The notes: generated from the sequence alone by a model not told the origin. Numbered from the stretch's first letter, positions 1-5,373 are shown. The stretch is DNA of 5,373 nucleotides from an uncultured Tolumonas sp. (GCA_903931645.1 CAIZDF010000029.1:1-5373), one strand, 5' to 3'. Program-made: numbers and translations.

Positions 1-112
1 TGGCCGGATTGACCACTTCAAAGTGCTGATTAGCCGAGCCATTTATCCATTGGCCATTAATATAGGCCTGCTCGCGGAACCAAGGATTTTCACTAATGGT
101 ATTTGTTTTCAT
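1..112 (-). CDS. NAD(P)-dependent aldehyde dehydrogenase, succinate-semialdehyde dehydrogenase (GabD)-like, N-terminus only
   Basis: This gene starts in the window and runs off its left edge, so only the first 37 residues are visible. They contain WFREQAYINGQW followed by FEVVNPA, the typical opening of GabD-type aldehyde dehydrogenases (compare FRQQ..INGEW...VTNPA in E. coli GabD). The Cys nucleophile and the Glu base lie outside the window. Enzymes of this group oxidise semialdehydes or small aldehydes to acids. Relatives include succinate-semialdehyde, alpha-ketoglutarate-semialdehyde and 3-sulfolactaldehyde dehydrogenases, which this fragment cannot separate. The ATG overlaps the TGA of the preceding Ldh-family gene (ATGA), and a GGAG lies 10 bases upstream inside that gene, so translational coupling is likely. 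In this cluster it probably oxidises the aldehyde released when the oxidised sugar is cleaved; that role is inference. Confidence 0.85.
   Translation of the reverse strand, partial: MKTNTISENPWFREQAYINGQWINGSANQHFEVVNPA
109..112 (-). other. ATGA stop/start overlap between Ldh-family and aldehyde dehydrogenase genes
   Basis: On the minus strand the ATG of the aldehyde dehydrogenase (112-110) shares bases with the TGA stop of the Ldh-family gene (111-109). This arrangement normally reflects translational coupling within one transcript and fixes the aldehyde dehydrogenase start. Confidence 0.85.
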
Positions 113-1122
113 GATGTAATGGCTCCGCCAAGCGTTTGTAATTGCCGAAACAGGGCGTCACTAATTTCGATCCCTTGCGTCACATTAGTCTGTGCTTTTT
201 GCGCACGTTGCGTGCCCGGTAAGCGCACACCTTCATCTTGTTGAATAAAGCTCAGTAGCGTTTCCACTCGTTCAGCATAGTGATCAAAACCAACCAACGC
301 CCCCGGATCTATCGCCAGAATGGCCTGACCAATACGCGGGTGGTTACCCTCTTCCACAAAGAAAGAGTCGGCTTCAAATCCAAGTGCAGCACCTGTTAAT
401 GCAGAGCAAATTAGTTCAACGACTAATGCCAGCACAGCACCTTTTACACCACCAGTGGGGCACATCATGCCGTCTAACCCGGCTTTAGGGTCTGTGGTTG
501 GGTTTCCGTCTTTATCCAGTGCCCACCCCAGCGGGATCGATTTTCCATCGCGCGCGGCAACCATCAACTTGCCTCTGGCGACTTCCGATAAACTGAGATC
601 AATCACTAATGGAGAGGCATCTTTTCGCGGAAAAACCGCAGCGATAGGGTTTGTGCCATAGGCGGCGCGTTTACCACCCCAAGCCGGAATAGCGGCAGGT
701 GAATTCCCAAACGCGAAAGCGACTAAACCAGCCTCTGCTAGTGGCGCCAAATGATCAGCTGCCACACCAAAATGGTGGCTGTTAGTGACCCCTGCAAACA
801 CGATGGCTTGCTGATCAATACGTGCTTTGATGAGATCAGTGGCTAACTGCAAGGCTGGAAACGCAAAACCTTCCCGTGCATCGATCAGCAATGCACCACC
901 TTTTTCACGCAATAAAACGGGTTCAGCTAAACCATTAACACGGCCTGATTTTAGGTGACTCACATATTGCGGAACGCGACTTAACCCGTGCGAGGCTAAA
1001 CCTTGTAATTCGGCTTTTACCAACGCTTTCGCGGTTATAAGGGCAGCAGGTTGACTCGCGCCTGCATGACTCAGCGCCTGATTAGCCAGATTTTCTAGCT
1101 CAGAAATCGATAACTTTGGCAT
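109..1122 (-). CDS. Ldh/YlbC/ComC-family 2-hydroxyacid dehydrogenase (malate/L-lactate/sulfolactate type)
   Basis: 337 residues, the usual full length for the family, which is distinct from Rossmann-fold lactate dehydrogenases and reversibly oxidises 2-hydroxyacids to 2-oxoacids with NAD(P). Family marks: ASHGLSRVP near residues 43-51 with the conserved His45, TNSHHFG at 113-119, YGTNPI at 155-160, VIDLSLS at 173-179, LGWALDKDGNPTTDP at 198-212, the helix GVKGAVLALVVEL at 225-237, and VRLPGTQR at 299-306. The reading frame could begin at 1167, but the ATG at 1120-1122 is preferred: AGGGG lies 7 bases before it and MPKLS... is the normal N-terminus. It follows the upstream dehydrogenase gene with one base between stop and start. 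Known members use malate, ureidoglycolate, diketogulonate or (R)-sulfolactate (ComC); the substrate cannot be read directly. Pairing with a D-isomer-type dehydrogenase is what suggests ComC. Confidence 0.9.
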   Translation of the reverse strand: MPKLSISELENLANQALSHAGASQPAALITAKALVKAELQGLASHGLSRVPQYVSHLKSGRVNGLAEPVLLREKGGALLIDAREGFAFPALQLATDLIKARIDQQAIVFAGVTNSHHFGVAADHLAPLAEAGLVAFAFGNSPAAIPAWGGKRAAYGTNPIAAVFPRKDASPLVIDLSLSEVARGKLMVAARDGKSIPLGWALDKDGNPTTDPKAGLDGMMCPTGGVKGAVLALVVELICSALTGAALGFEADSFFVEEGNHPRIGQAILAIDPGALVGFDHYAERVETLLSFIQQDEGVRLPGTQRAQKAQTNVTQGIEISDALFRQLQTLGGAITS

Positions 1123-1123
1123 C

Positions 1124-2074
1124 TTAAAGCCCCTGTTCTGATTGTTCTGACAATAGCGCTTCCGCAACTTTAGTGGCGATGAGATGGCTTACGCGCTGAT
1201 TCGATTCTCGCGATACACCGGCAATATGTGGAGTCAATAACAAGTTAGGAACTCCAGCCAAAGCACTATTTGCCGGTAACGGTTCTTGCTCAAACACATC
1301 TAATGCCGCACCGGTCAATTGGCCAGTTTTCAGCGCTTCTGCCAGTGCATTTTCATCAACGATGCCACCACGTGCAGTGTTAATCAGTACCGCCGTTGAT
1401 TTGATCAAGGAAAACTCTTTTTCGCTGATCAGGTGATATGTCGCGTCAACCAAAGGAACATGCAGGCTAATAATATCGGAATTAGCGAGCAGAGACTCAA
1501 AAGTGACGGGCTGCACATTGCTTTCAACCCAAAGCGGGTTATCTGCTGGAATATTTGGATCATAAGCCACCACCGACACGCCGAGCGCTTGCGCCAATTT
1601 TGCAGTGAGCTGACCAATCGAGCCAAAGCCGATCAGGCCGAGCTGTTTACTGTTGATCTCTAAGCCTGATGATAGTGCGGTGCGAGGCCATAGCCCTTGT
1701 GCAACTTGAGCTGAAGATAAAAAAGCACCTCGTAGCAAGATCAGCGCTGAGGTGATCACATATTCCGCCACAGCTAAAGCATTCGCGCCGGTTGCAGGAA
1801 TAACGGTGATGTTTCGGGCTTGTGTGGCATTCAGATCAATGTTGTCTAAGCCAACACCAAGCCGGCCAACCACGCGTAATGCTGGTAAATGGCTCAACAA
1901 TTCTGCTGAGACTTGCGTGCGATTACGTACGATCAATGCCTGCGCATTAATCGCTTGCGCAAGCAGATCTGTGGGGCGATCAACCAGCACTGGGTCATAT
2001 ACGACATCAAACGAACGACGTAACTCAGCAACTGCGTCTTCGTCCATAAATTCAGTAATAACAATTTTTGCCAC
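1124..2074 (-). CDS. D-isomer-specific 2-hydroxyacid dehydrogenase, phosphoglycerate dehydrogenase-like without ACT domain; (S)-sulfolactate dehydrogenase (SlcC)-like
   Basis: 316 residues with the two-domain fold of the D-2-hydroxyacid dehydrogenase family. Visible marks: GRLGVGLDNID at 70-80, the nucleotide-binding GFGSIG at 149-154, Asp172 (AYDPN) at the end of the next strand, which favours NAD over NADP, and the catalytic trio Arg235 (TARGG), Glu264 (DVFEQEP) and His283 (TPHIAG). It stops about 90 residues short of E. coli SerA, so it lacks the regulatory ACT domain. The opening KIVITEFMDEDAV, NRTQV, the WPRTAL segment near 129-134 and TPHIAGVSRESNQR resemble, from memory, SlcC of Chromohalobacter, which oxidises (S)-sulfolactate to sulfopyruvate. 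Glyoxylate, hydroxypyruvate or another 2-oxoacid remains possible. The start is GTG, preceded by AAGAGGA at 7 bases. It lies 16 bases after the SDR gene and one base before the Ldh-family gene. Confidence 0.9.
   Translation of the reverse strand: MAKIVITEFMDEDAVAELRRSFDVVYDPVLVDRPTDLLAQAINAQALIVRNRTQVSAELLSHLPALRVVGRLGVGLDNIDLNATQARNITVIPATGANALAVAEYVITSALILLRGAFLSSAQVAQGLWPRTALSSGLEINSKQLGLIGFGSIGQLTAKLAQALGVSVVAYDPNIPADNPLWVESNVQPVTFESLLANSDIISLHVPLVDATYHLISEKEFSLIKSTAVLINTARGGIVDENALAEALKTGQLTGAALDVFEQEPLPANSALAGVPNLLLTPHIAGVSRESNQRVSHLIATKVAEALLSEQSEQGL
1130..1134 (-). promoter_or_regulatory. Ribosome binding site of the Ldh-family gene
   Basis: AGGGG on the minus strand with a 7-base spacer to the ATG at 1122-1120. 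It is embedded in the last codons of the upstream hydroxyacid dehydrogenase gene (CAG GGG CTT TAA). It decides for this ATG over the in-frame ATG 45 bases further upstream. Confidence 0.75.
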
Positions 2075-2081
2075 GTGAAAA

Positions 2082-2088
2082 TCCTCTT
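2082..2088 (-). promoter_or_regulatory. Ribosome binding site for the GTG start of the hydroxyacid dehydrogenase
   Basis: AAGAGGA on the minus strand, 7 bases before the GTG at 2074-2072, in the 16-base gap after the SDR stop. The strength and spacing support a GTG start in place of a downstream ATG. Confidence 0.75.
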
Positions 2089-2090
2089 AG

Positions 2091-2864
2091 TTAGATCAAG
2101 CCAGCATCAACGATGAAATTTTGCCCAGTAACACCACGGCTATCATCGGCGGCGAGAAACAGCGCCATGCTGGCAACATCTTTTGCCAGTAAATCGATCG
2201 GTAATGCCTGTAATTGATGAAAACGCGCCGTCTCTTCCGGCGTACGCCACAAGCGCGCCTGTTTTTCCGTCAGAATCGCCCCCGGCATGAGGGAATTGAC
2301 CCGAATACCTGACGGCCCCAGTTCACGCGCCAGACAACGTGTAAAACCATGAATTGCCGCCTTAGCGGTGGCATAACCGATAATGGCTGAATTACCACGC
2401 TGCCAACTGACCGAGCCAAAATTGATAATGACCCCCTGCCCACGCAGTTTCATTTGCTGTGATATCTGCTGACTGGCAAAAACGTGGTGACGCAAATTTA
2501 CCGCCTGACTGTCATCCCAGTTGTCAGGCGTGATGTCATCAAACGCAACACGTTGATCATTGGCAGCGTTATTAATCAGCACATCGATTGAGCCTAACCG
2601 CCCACTAATCGCACTGATCGCGTTATTTAATCCACTCAGATCTCGCACATCGGCAAATCGAAACACTGGCGGATTGGCTGCTGAAGAGAGTTCATCGATT
2701 AATTGCATGGCCGATGCCTCATCGATATCGACAAAGCCAACCCATGCTCCTTGCTGTGTAAAAGCACGGACTAATTCAGCACCAATACCTGTTGCTCCAC
2801 CGCTGATTAAAACGGTTTTATTTCGCAGGCTCGGATATATCGCTGTGTGAAGATCACTACTCAT
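2091..2864 (-). CDS. SDR-family NAD(P)-dependent sugar dehydrogenase, resembling D-xylose 1-dehydrogenase (XylB)
   Basis: 257 residues, a classical short-chain dehydrogenase. Cofactor site: SGGATGIG at 21-28, with Asp46 (FVDID) after the second strand indicating NAD, Asp72 (ADV), and NNAA at 98-101 in place of NNAG. Catalytic set: Asn123 (VNLRH), Ser151 (NFGSVSW), Tyr164 and Lys168 (YATAK). The PG motif is at 194-195. The segments AIYPSL near the N-terminus, VNLRH, INFGSVSW and the TPE near 208-210 match what I recall of Caulobacter XylB, which oxidises D-xylose to xylonolactone with NAD. Sulfoquinovose dehydrogenases of the sulfo-Entner-Doudoroff route are also SDRs. I therefore infer oxidation of an aldose at C1, with the sugar undecided. 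The start ATG has AAGGA at 7 bases. The gene follows the GH31 gene with an ERIC element between them. Confidence 0.9.
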   Translation of the reverse strand: MSSDLHTAIYPSLRNKTVLISGGATGIGAELVRAFTQQGAWVGFVDIDEASAMQLIDELSSAANPPVFRFADVRDLSGLNNAISAISGRLGSIDVLINNAANDQRVAFDDITPDNWDDSQAVNLRHHVFASQQISQQMKLRGQGVIINFGSVSWQRGNSAIIGYATAKAAIHGFTRCLARELGPSGIRVNSLMPGAILTEKQARLWRTPEETARFHQLQALPIDLLAKDVASMALFLAADDSRGVTGQNFIVDAGLI

Positions 2865-2871
2865 TTAATTT

Positions 2872-2876
2872 TCCTT
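2872..2876 (-). promoter_or_regulatory. Ribosome binding site of the SDR gene at the ERIC edge
   Basis: AAGGA on the minus strand, 7 bases before the SDR ATG (2864-2862). Its first A is the terminal base of the ERIC element, so the repeat directly abuts the ribosome binding site. Pairing within the ERIC hairpin could bring structure next to it. Confidence 0.7.
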
Positions 2877-3003
2877 ATACCCTTCGTACTTGAAGTTGCA
2901 GCGTCGTTGACTGCGTTCACTCACCCCAATCACATAGTCTATCTATGCTCATGGGGATTCGTTCTCTTGTCGCCTTGCTGCAACTCCAATTACTTTGGGT
3001 ATA
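2876..3003. repeat. ERIC (enterobacterial repetitive intergenic consensus) element, 128 bp
   Basis: Imperfect palindrome bounded by TATACCC and GGGTATA. The outer 27 bases on each side are inverted copies agreeing at 22 of 27 positions, including TATACCC and TTGCAGC. The core carries the hallmark ERIC blocks TCACCCCAATCAC and ATGGGGATTCGTTCTC (compare CACCCCAGTCAC and CCTGGGGATTCAC in the consensus), with CATAG/CTATG arms at the centre. Length fits the usual 127 bp or so. ERICs are non-coding, non-autonomous repeats found in Enterobacterales and Vibrio; they fold as RNA when transcribed and have been reported to affect transcript stability in Yersinia. Here it covers the last 17 codons and stop of the GH31 gene and most of the gap to the SDR gene. 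No U-tract follows the hairpin, so it is not an intrinsic terminator. Confidence 0.93.
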
Positions 3004-5288
3004 TATTCGTCATAGCGAAGCAAATCCGCTTTGCGTGTCCACGATGAACCCCAGCTTCGCAGGCGCAGCACTGTGCCGGAATCAACATTGATGACGCCAG
3101 CAGCTTCAAGCGATATGACGTTATTCATCACCAATGGCTGTTCTGTCGTTTTCCCAAATAGCCACAACTCGTTGATCGGCTGCTGTGGGTTAATTTGTGC
3201 GGTTGTTTCTACTTCCGGCCCCAGCGCTAACACATGCCCTTCCCGCCCGAAAACAGGAATGCGATCTAATCCAGCCTTAATTTCAATTAACTGCCCGCCT
3301 TCATAGACATCTGTGCTCCAGAAATCAAACCAACGGGAACCTTTCGGCAACCAAATTGAAACGCGATCACTGGCGGTGATGATCGGGCGTACTAATAAAG
3401 CAGGGCCAAACAAATATTGGTGCTCATAGGCCCATGAAACAGGGTCTTCAGGAAAAGCCAGTGGCATGGCTTGCGCGACAGGCAGGCTATTTTTAACGGC
3501 GTTATCAATGACGCCTTGCAGGTAAGGCAACAAGCGATAACGCAAATTCAGCCAGTGCTTGGCAATTTGCTGGTAAGGCTCGCCGAAGACCCACGGTTCG
3601 CGGGCACCAATGCCATGCAAGCGGCAATGGGAAGAGAAAACACCGTGGGCAAGCCAGCGAAGATAGAGGTCAGGGCTTGGCTGATTCGCACCGTAAAAAC
3701 CACCGATATCACTGGAATAGTAAGGCACGCCTGAGAGGCCATATCCCAACATACCTCGGATGCTGGCTGCCAGCCCCCCCCAATCACTTTGCGGGTCGCC
3801 TCCCCATTGGATCGGATAACGCTGACTGCCAATAAAGCCATCGCGTGCCCAGATCAAAGTGTCACTCGCTTTGAATTTTTGCGTCGCCTCATAAACACAG
3901 CGGTGATAAAGCAGCGCATAAACATTATGTAACCGTGCGCCAGTGTCGCCGTTCCATGCGATCGCATCGTCAGGTACTTGCTCACCAAAATCGGCTTTGA
4001 TGACATCAACCCCTGCGGCGAACAGCGCTTCATGTTGATCTCGCCACCATGCGTAAGCATCGGGGTGCGTCAAATCAACAATGCCAGACACAGGTAATGG
4101 GGTAAGTACATCGCCAAACGGTGATTCGTCTGCCTCTTTCGGGTCAACCCAATGATATTGATATGCATCCCCCTGTGGGTTGCGTAACAACCAGTTTCGG
4201 CTTGCAAAATTAGCGAAGAGAGGGCCATCAACAGCGACGAGTGGATATTCCCACACACAAATTTTGAACCCCTGATTTTTCAATTTACTCAGTGATGAAA
4301 CCGGATCGGGATAACGGGTTTCATCCCAAATAAAGGAAAAACGGGTTGCTACTTCCCAGCAGGCACGGCCATCGAGCGTGAGCACTTCGCCCGGAAGCTT
4401 TTTCGCTCGCCATTGTTTAGCAACATCTAGCGCCTCCTCTGGTGTGCGGTAATAAGCACGACTGATCCACGTACCTAAACTCCACAGCGGCACCGGTTCA
4501 GCTTTGCCAGTAATAGCCTGATAATCGGCCAACAATTCAGCGGGCTTTTCAGCGGCGAAAAGGAACAGATCTAAGCTGTCATCAGCGATATCAACGACGT
4601 AAGAGCGGTGGCTCCACGGTGCAAACCCCACACCGTGCGTCACAGTTGCAGGTGTATGTACCAGAATACCCCAACCTGTCGGACTCCAGGCAAAAGGAAT
4701 ATTTTTGTATGATCGTTCAGCATTAACGCCCAGCGCATCTTCATTACGCCCAACAATCAGCTGACCGCGTCGGTTCAGCGCGCTAAATTTTTCCCCTAGC
4801 CCATACACGGGTTCATCAGCAGCCAATTCCAATGTAAATAATTGCCGGTTTTCGCTTACCGCAAATGATGGCAAACGCGACCAGCCACGAAAATGCTCGT
4901 CGAGCGTTGAAGTCAAAATCGTTTTACCCTGATAACGCAAGGTAAACCGCAATGGCTGTGCCTTGATTTCTAACTCTGCCTTACCACTTTGCAGCAACCA
5001 TTTATCGTTATAAACCAGCGATGTCGGCGCAATCGGGGCTGACAAATCAGGCAATAGATTGTAATCAGCACCTTGGGTTTCCCCGAGTTGGAAGCGAAAT
5101 AGTGAACGAGGCTGACCTGAAGCATCGATACCACCTGTGTGTGCCGTGATCACCAGTAATCGATCGGCATCTACTCGCCAAATCGCCTGATGTTCCGCAT
5201 TAACACCCTGCCATTCCAAGTTGTTGACGCGGTTCAGACCTCGGGTTAACGAGGTAGCCGTGAGCGCTAATTGATTTGCTTGAATCAT
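2949..5288 (-). CDS. Glycoside hydrolase family 31 alpha-glycosidase (YicI-like, alpha-xylosidase/alpha-glucosidase type)
   Basis: 779 residues, close to E. coli YicI (772). It hydrolyses an alpha-glycoside with retention. Residues about 1-265 form the N-terminal beta region (VYGLGEKFSALNRRG at 161-175, YKNIPFAWS at 194-202). The barrel follows from about 270 to 600, then C-terminal beta domains. Catalytic nucleophile: Asp433 in KADFGE. Acid/base: Asp498 in QWGGD. Also SSDIGGF at 525-531 and SSHCRLHG at 552-559. The pocket motif is Asp306-Gly307-Arg308, where YicI has Asp-Cys-Phe and alpha-glucosidases have an Asp at the third place. The sulfoquinovosidase Arg/Trp/Tyr set is not evident. There is no signal peptide, so it acts in the cytoplasm on an imported glycoside. 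The start has GAGG 9 bases upstream, 31 bases after the permease stop. The last 17 residues (763-779) are encoded by the ERIC repeat. An eight-G run lies at codons 503-505. Exact substrate unknown. Confidence 0.92.
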   Translation of the reverse strand: MIQANQLALTATSLTRGLNRVNNLEWQGVNAEHQAIWRVDADRLLVITAHTGGIDASGQPRSLFRFQLGETQGADYNLLPDLSAPIAPTSLVYNDKWLLQSGKAELEIKAQPLRFTLRYQGKTILTSTLDEHFRGWSRLPSFAVSENRQLFTLELAADEPVYGLGEKFSALNRRGQLIVGRNEDALGVNAERSYKNIPFAWSPTGWGILVHTPATVTHGVGFAPWSHRSYVVDIADDSLDLFLFAAEKPAELLADYQAITGKAEPVPLWSLGTWISRAYYRTPEEALDVAKQWRAKKLPGEVLTLDGRACWEVATRFSFIWDETRYPDPVSSLSKLKNQGFKICVWEYPLVAVDGPLFANFASRNWLLRNPQGDAYQYHWVDPKEADESPFGDVLTPLPVSGIVDLTHPDAYAWWRDQHEALFAAGVDVIKADFGEQVPDDAIAWNGDTGARLHNVYALLYHRCVYEATQKFKASDTLIWARDGFIGSQRYPIQWGGDPQSDWGGLAASIRGMLGYGLSGVPYYSSDIGGFYGANQPSPDLYLRWLAHGVFSSHCRLHGIGAREPWVFGEPYQQIAKHWLNLRYRLLPYLQGVIDNAVKNSLPVAQAMPLAFPEDPVSWAYEHQYLFGPALLVRPIITASDRVSIWLPKGSRWFDFWSTDVYEGGQLIEIKAGLDRIPVFGREGHVLALGPEVETTAQINPQQPINELWLFGKTTEQPLVMNNVISLEAAGVINVDSGTVLRLRSWGSSWTRKADLLRYDEYIPKVIGVAARRQENESP

Positions 5289-5297
5289 CTTTTTAAA

Positions 5298-5301
5298 CCT
5301 C
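5298..5301 (-). promoter_or_regulatory. Ribosome binding site of the GH31 gene
   Basis: GAGG on the minus strand with a 9-base, A/T-rich spacer to the ATG at 5288-5286, within the 31-base gap after the permease stop. No promoter fits in this gap, which supports co-transcription with the transporter. Confidence 0.6.
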
Positions 5302-5319
5302 GTCTTCCTTTAAACCTTG

Positions 5320-5373
5320 TCATCCTTTCACACCGCCAGCAGTCAAACCGCCGACAATACGTTCCTGAAACCA
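5320..5373 (-). CDS. Carbohydrate ABC transporter permease (MalG-like, CUT1 family), C-terminal tail only
   Basis: Only the last 17 codons and a TGA stop are in the window; the gene continues past the right edge. They encode WFQERIVGGLTAGGVKG, the characteristic ending of MalG-type inner-membrane permeases (usual form ..QR..V.GLTAGAVKG). Such a subunit pairs with a MalF-type permease, an ATPase and a periplasmic binding protein to import mono- or oligosaccharides. Position 31 bases upstream of the GH31 gene implies that the imported compound is the GH31 substrate. The EAA loop that contacts the ATPase lies outside the window. Confidence 0.85.
   Translation of the reverse strand, partial: WFQERIVGGLTAGGVKG

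Noticed and set aside
1123..1167. Upstream in-frame ATG that would add 15 residues to the Ldh-family protein
   Set aside because: The added residues overlap the end of the preceding gene, are unlike family N-termini, and the ATG at 1122 has an AGGGG at ideal spacing.
1752..2078. 108-codon open frame on the plus strand
   Set aside because: It lies antisense to the hydroxyacid dehydrogenase, whose motifs are intact, and its translation shows no recognisable domain. The other plus-strand and out-of-frame open frames are rejected for the same reason.
2876..3003. ERIC hairpin as an intrinsic terminator ending the GH31 transcript
   Set aside because: No U-tract follows the palindrome on the minus strand (the next bases are AGGAAAATTAA), and the downstream gene has a good ribosome binding site but no evident promoter of its own.
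2876..3003. Insertion sequence or transposon with its own transposase
   Set aside because: It is only 128 bp, has no coding capacity and matches the ERIC pattern; it would be moved, if at all, by functions supplied elsewhere.
2847..3047. 66-codon plus-strand frame spanning the ERIC region
   Set aside because: It consists mostly of repeat sequence plus the antisense of two gene ends; ERICs do not encode proteins.
2949..5288. Firm call of GH31 as a YihQ-type sulfoquinovosidase
   Set aside because: By eye the YihQ sulfonate-binding Arg301, Trp304 and Tyr508 correspond to Ala314, Phe317 and probably Phe531 here, and the overall motifs are YicI-like. The sulfosugar idea is therefore kept only as a hypothesis.

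Overview
The window is about 5.4 kb of a single-strand catabolic gene cluster. Every gene I can support reads on the minus strand, so gene order runs from high to low coordinates: a carbohydrate ABC transporter permease (only the C-terminal tail is in the window), a GH31 alpha-glycosidase, an ERIC repeat, an SDR sugar dehydrogenase-like enzyme, a D-isomer-type 2-hydroxyacid dehydrogenase, an Ldh/ComC-type 2-hydroxyacid dehydrogenase, and an aldehyde dehydrogenase (only the N-terminus is in the window). Gaps are 31, 84, 16 and 1 bases, followed by a 4-base ATGA overlap. The layout looks like one operon. No promoter or intrinsic terminator is visible, and no stretch over 300 bases lacks a gene.

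Organism: the 128-bp ERIC element and moderate GC content point to a gammaproteobacterium, most likely of the Enterobacterales (ERIC also occurs in Vibrio). I cannot name the genus from the sequence.

How the genes may work together: a CUT1-type ABC importer brings in a glycoside. A cytoplasmic GH31 enzyme (no signal peptide) hydrolyses it. An SDR resembling D-xylose 1-dehydrogenase (XylB) of Caulobacter oxidises the free sugar at C1. Three more NAD(P) enzymes act further down: an aldehyde dehydrogenase that oxidises an aldehyde fragment to a 2-hydroxyacid or similar product, and two evolutionarily unrelated 2-hydroxyacid dehydrogenases.

The last two resemble SlcC ((S)-sulfolactate dehydrogenase) and ComC ((R)-sulfolactate dehydrogenase), which together interconvert sulfolactate enantiomers in Chromohalobacter. 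With GH31, SDR and GabD-like aldehyde dehydrogenase genes alongside, the cluster recalls the sulfo-Entner-Doudoroff route for sulfoquinovose. However, the GH31 enzyme looks YicI-like and lacks the usual sulfoquinovosidase residues by eye. A non-sulfonated route, such as a Dahms-type route for a xyloside, is therefore an equal competitor. The lactonase, dehydratase and aldolase that either route needs are not in this window.

The most concrete sequence-level oddity is the ERIC element. It sits at the 3' end of the GH31 gene, supplies its last 17 codons and its stop, and touches the ribosome binding site of the SDR gene. Removing it in silico restores an ordinary short spacing between the two genes.
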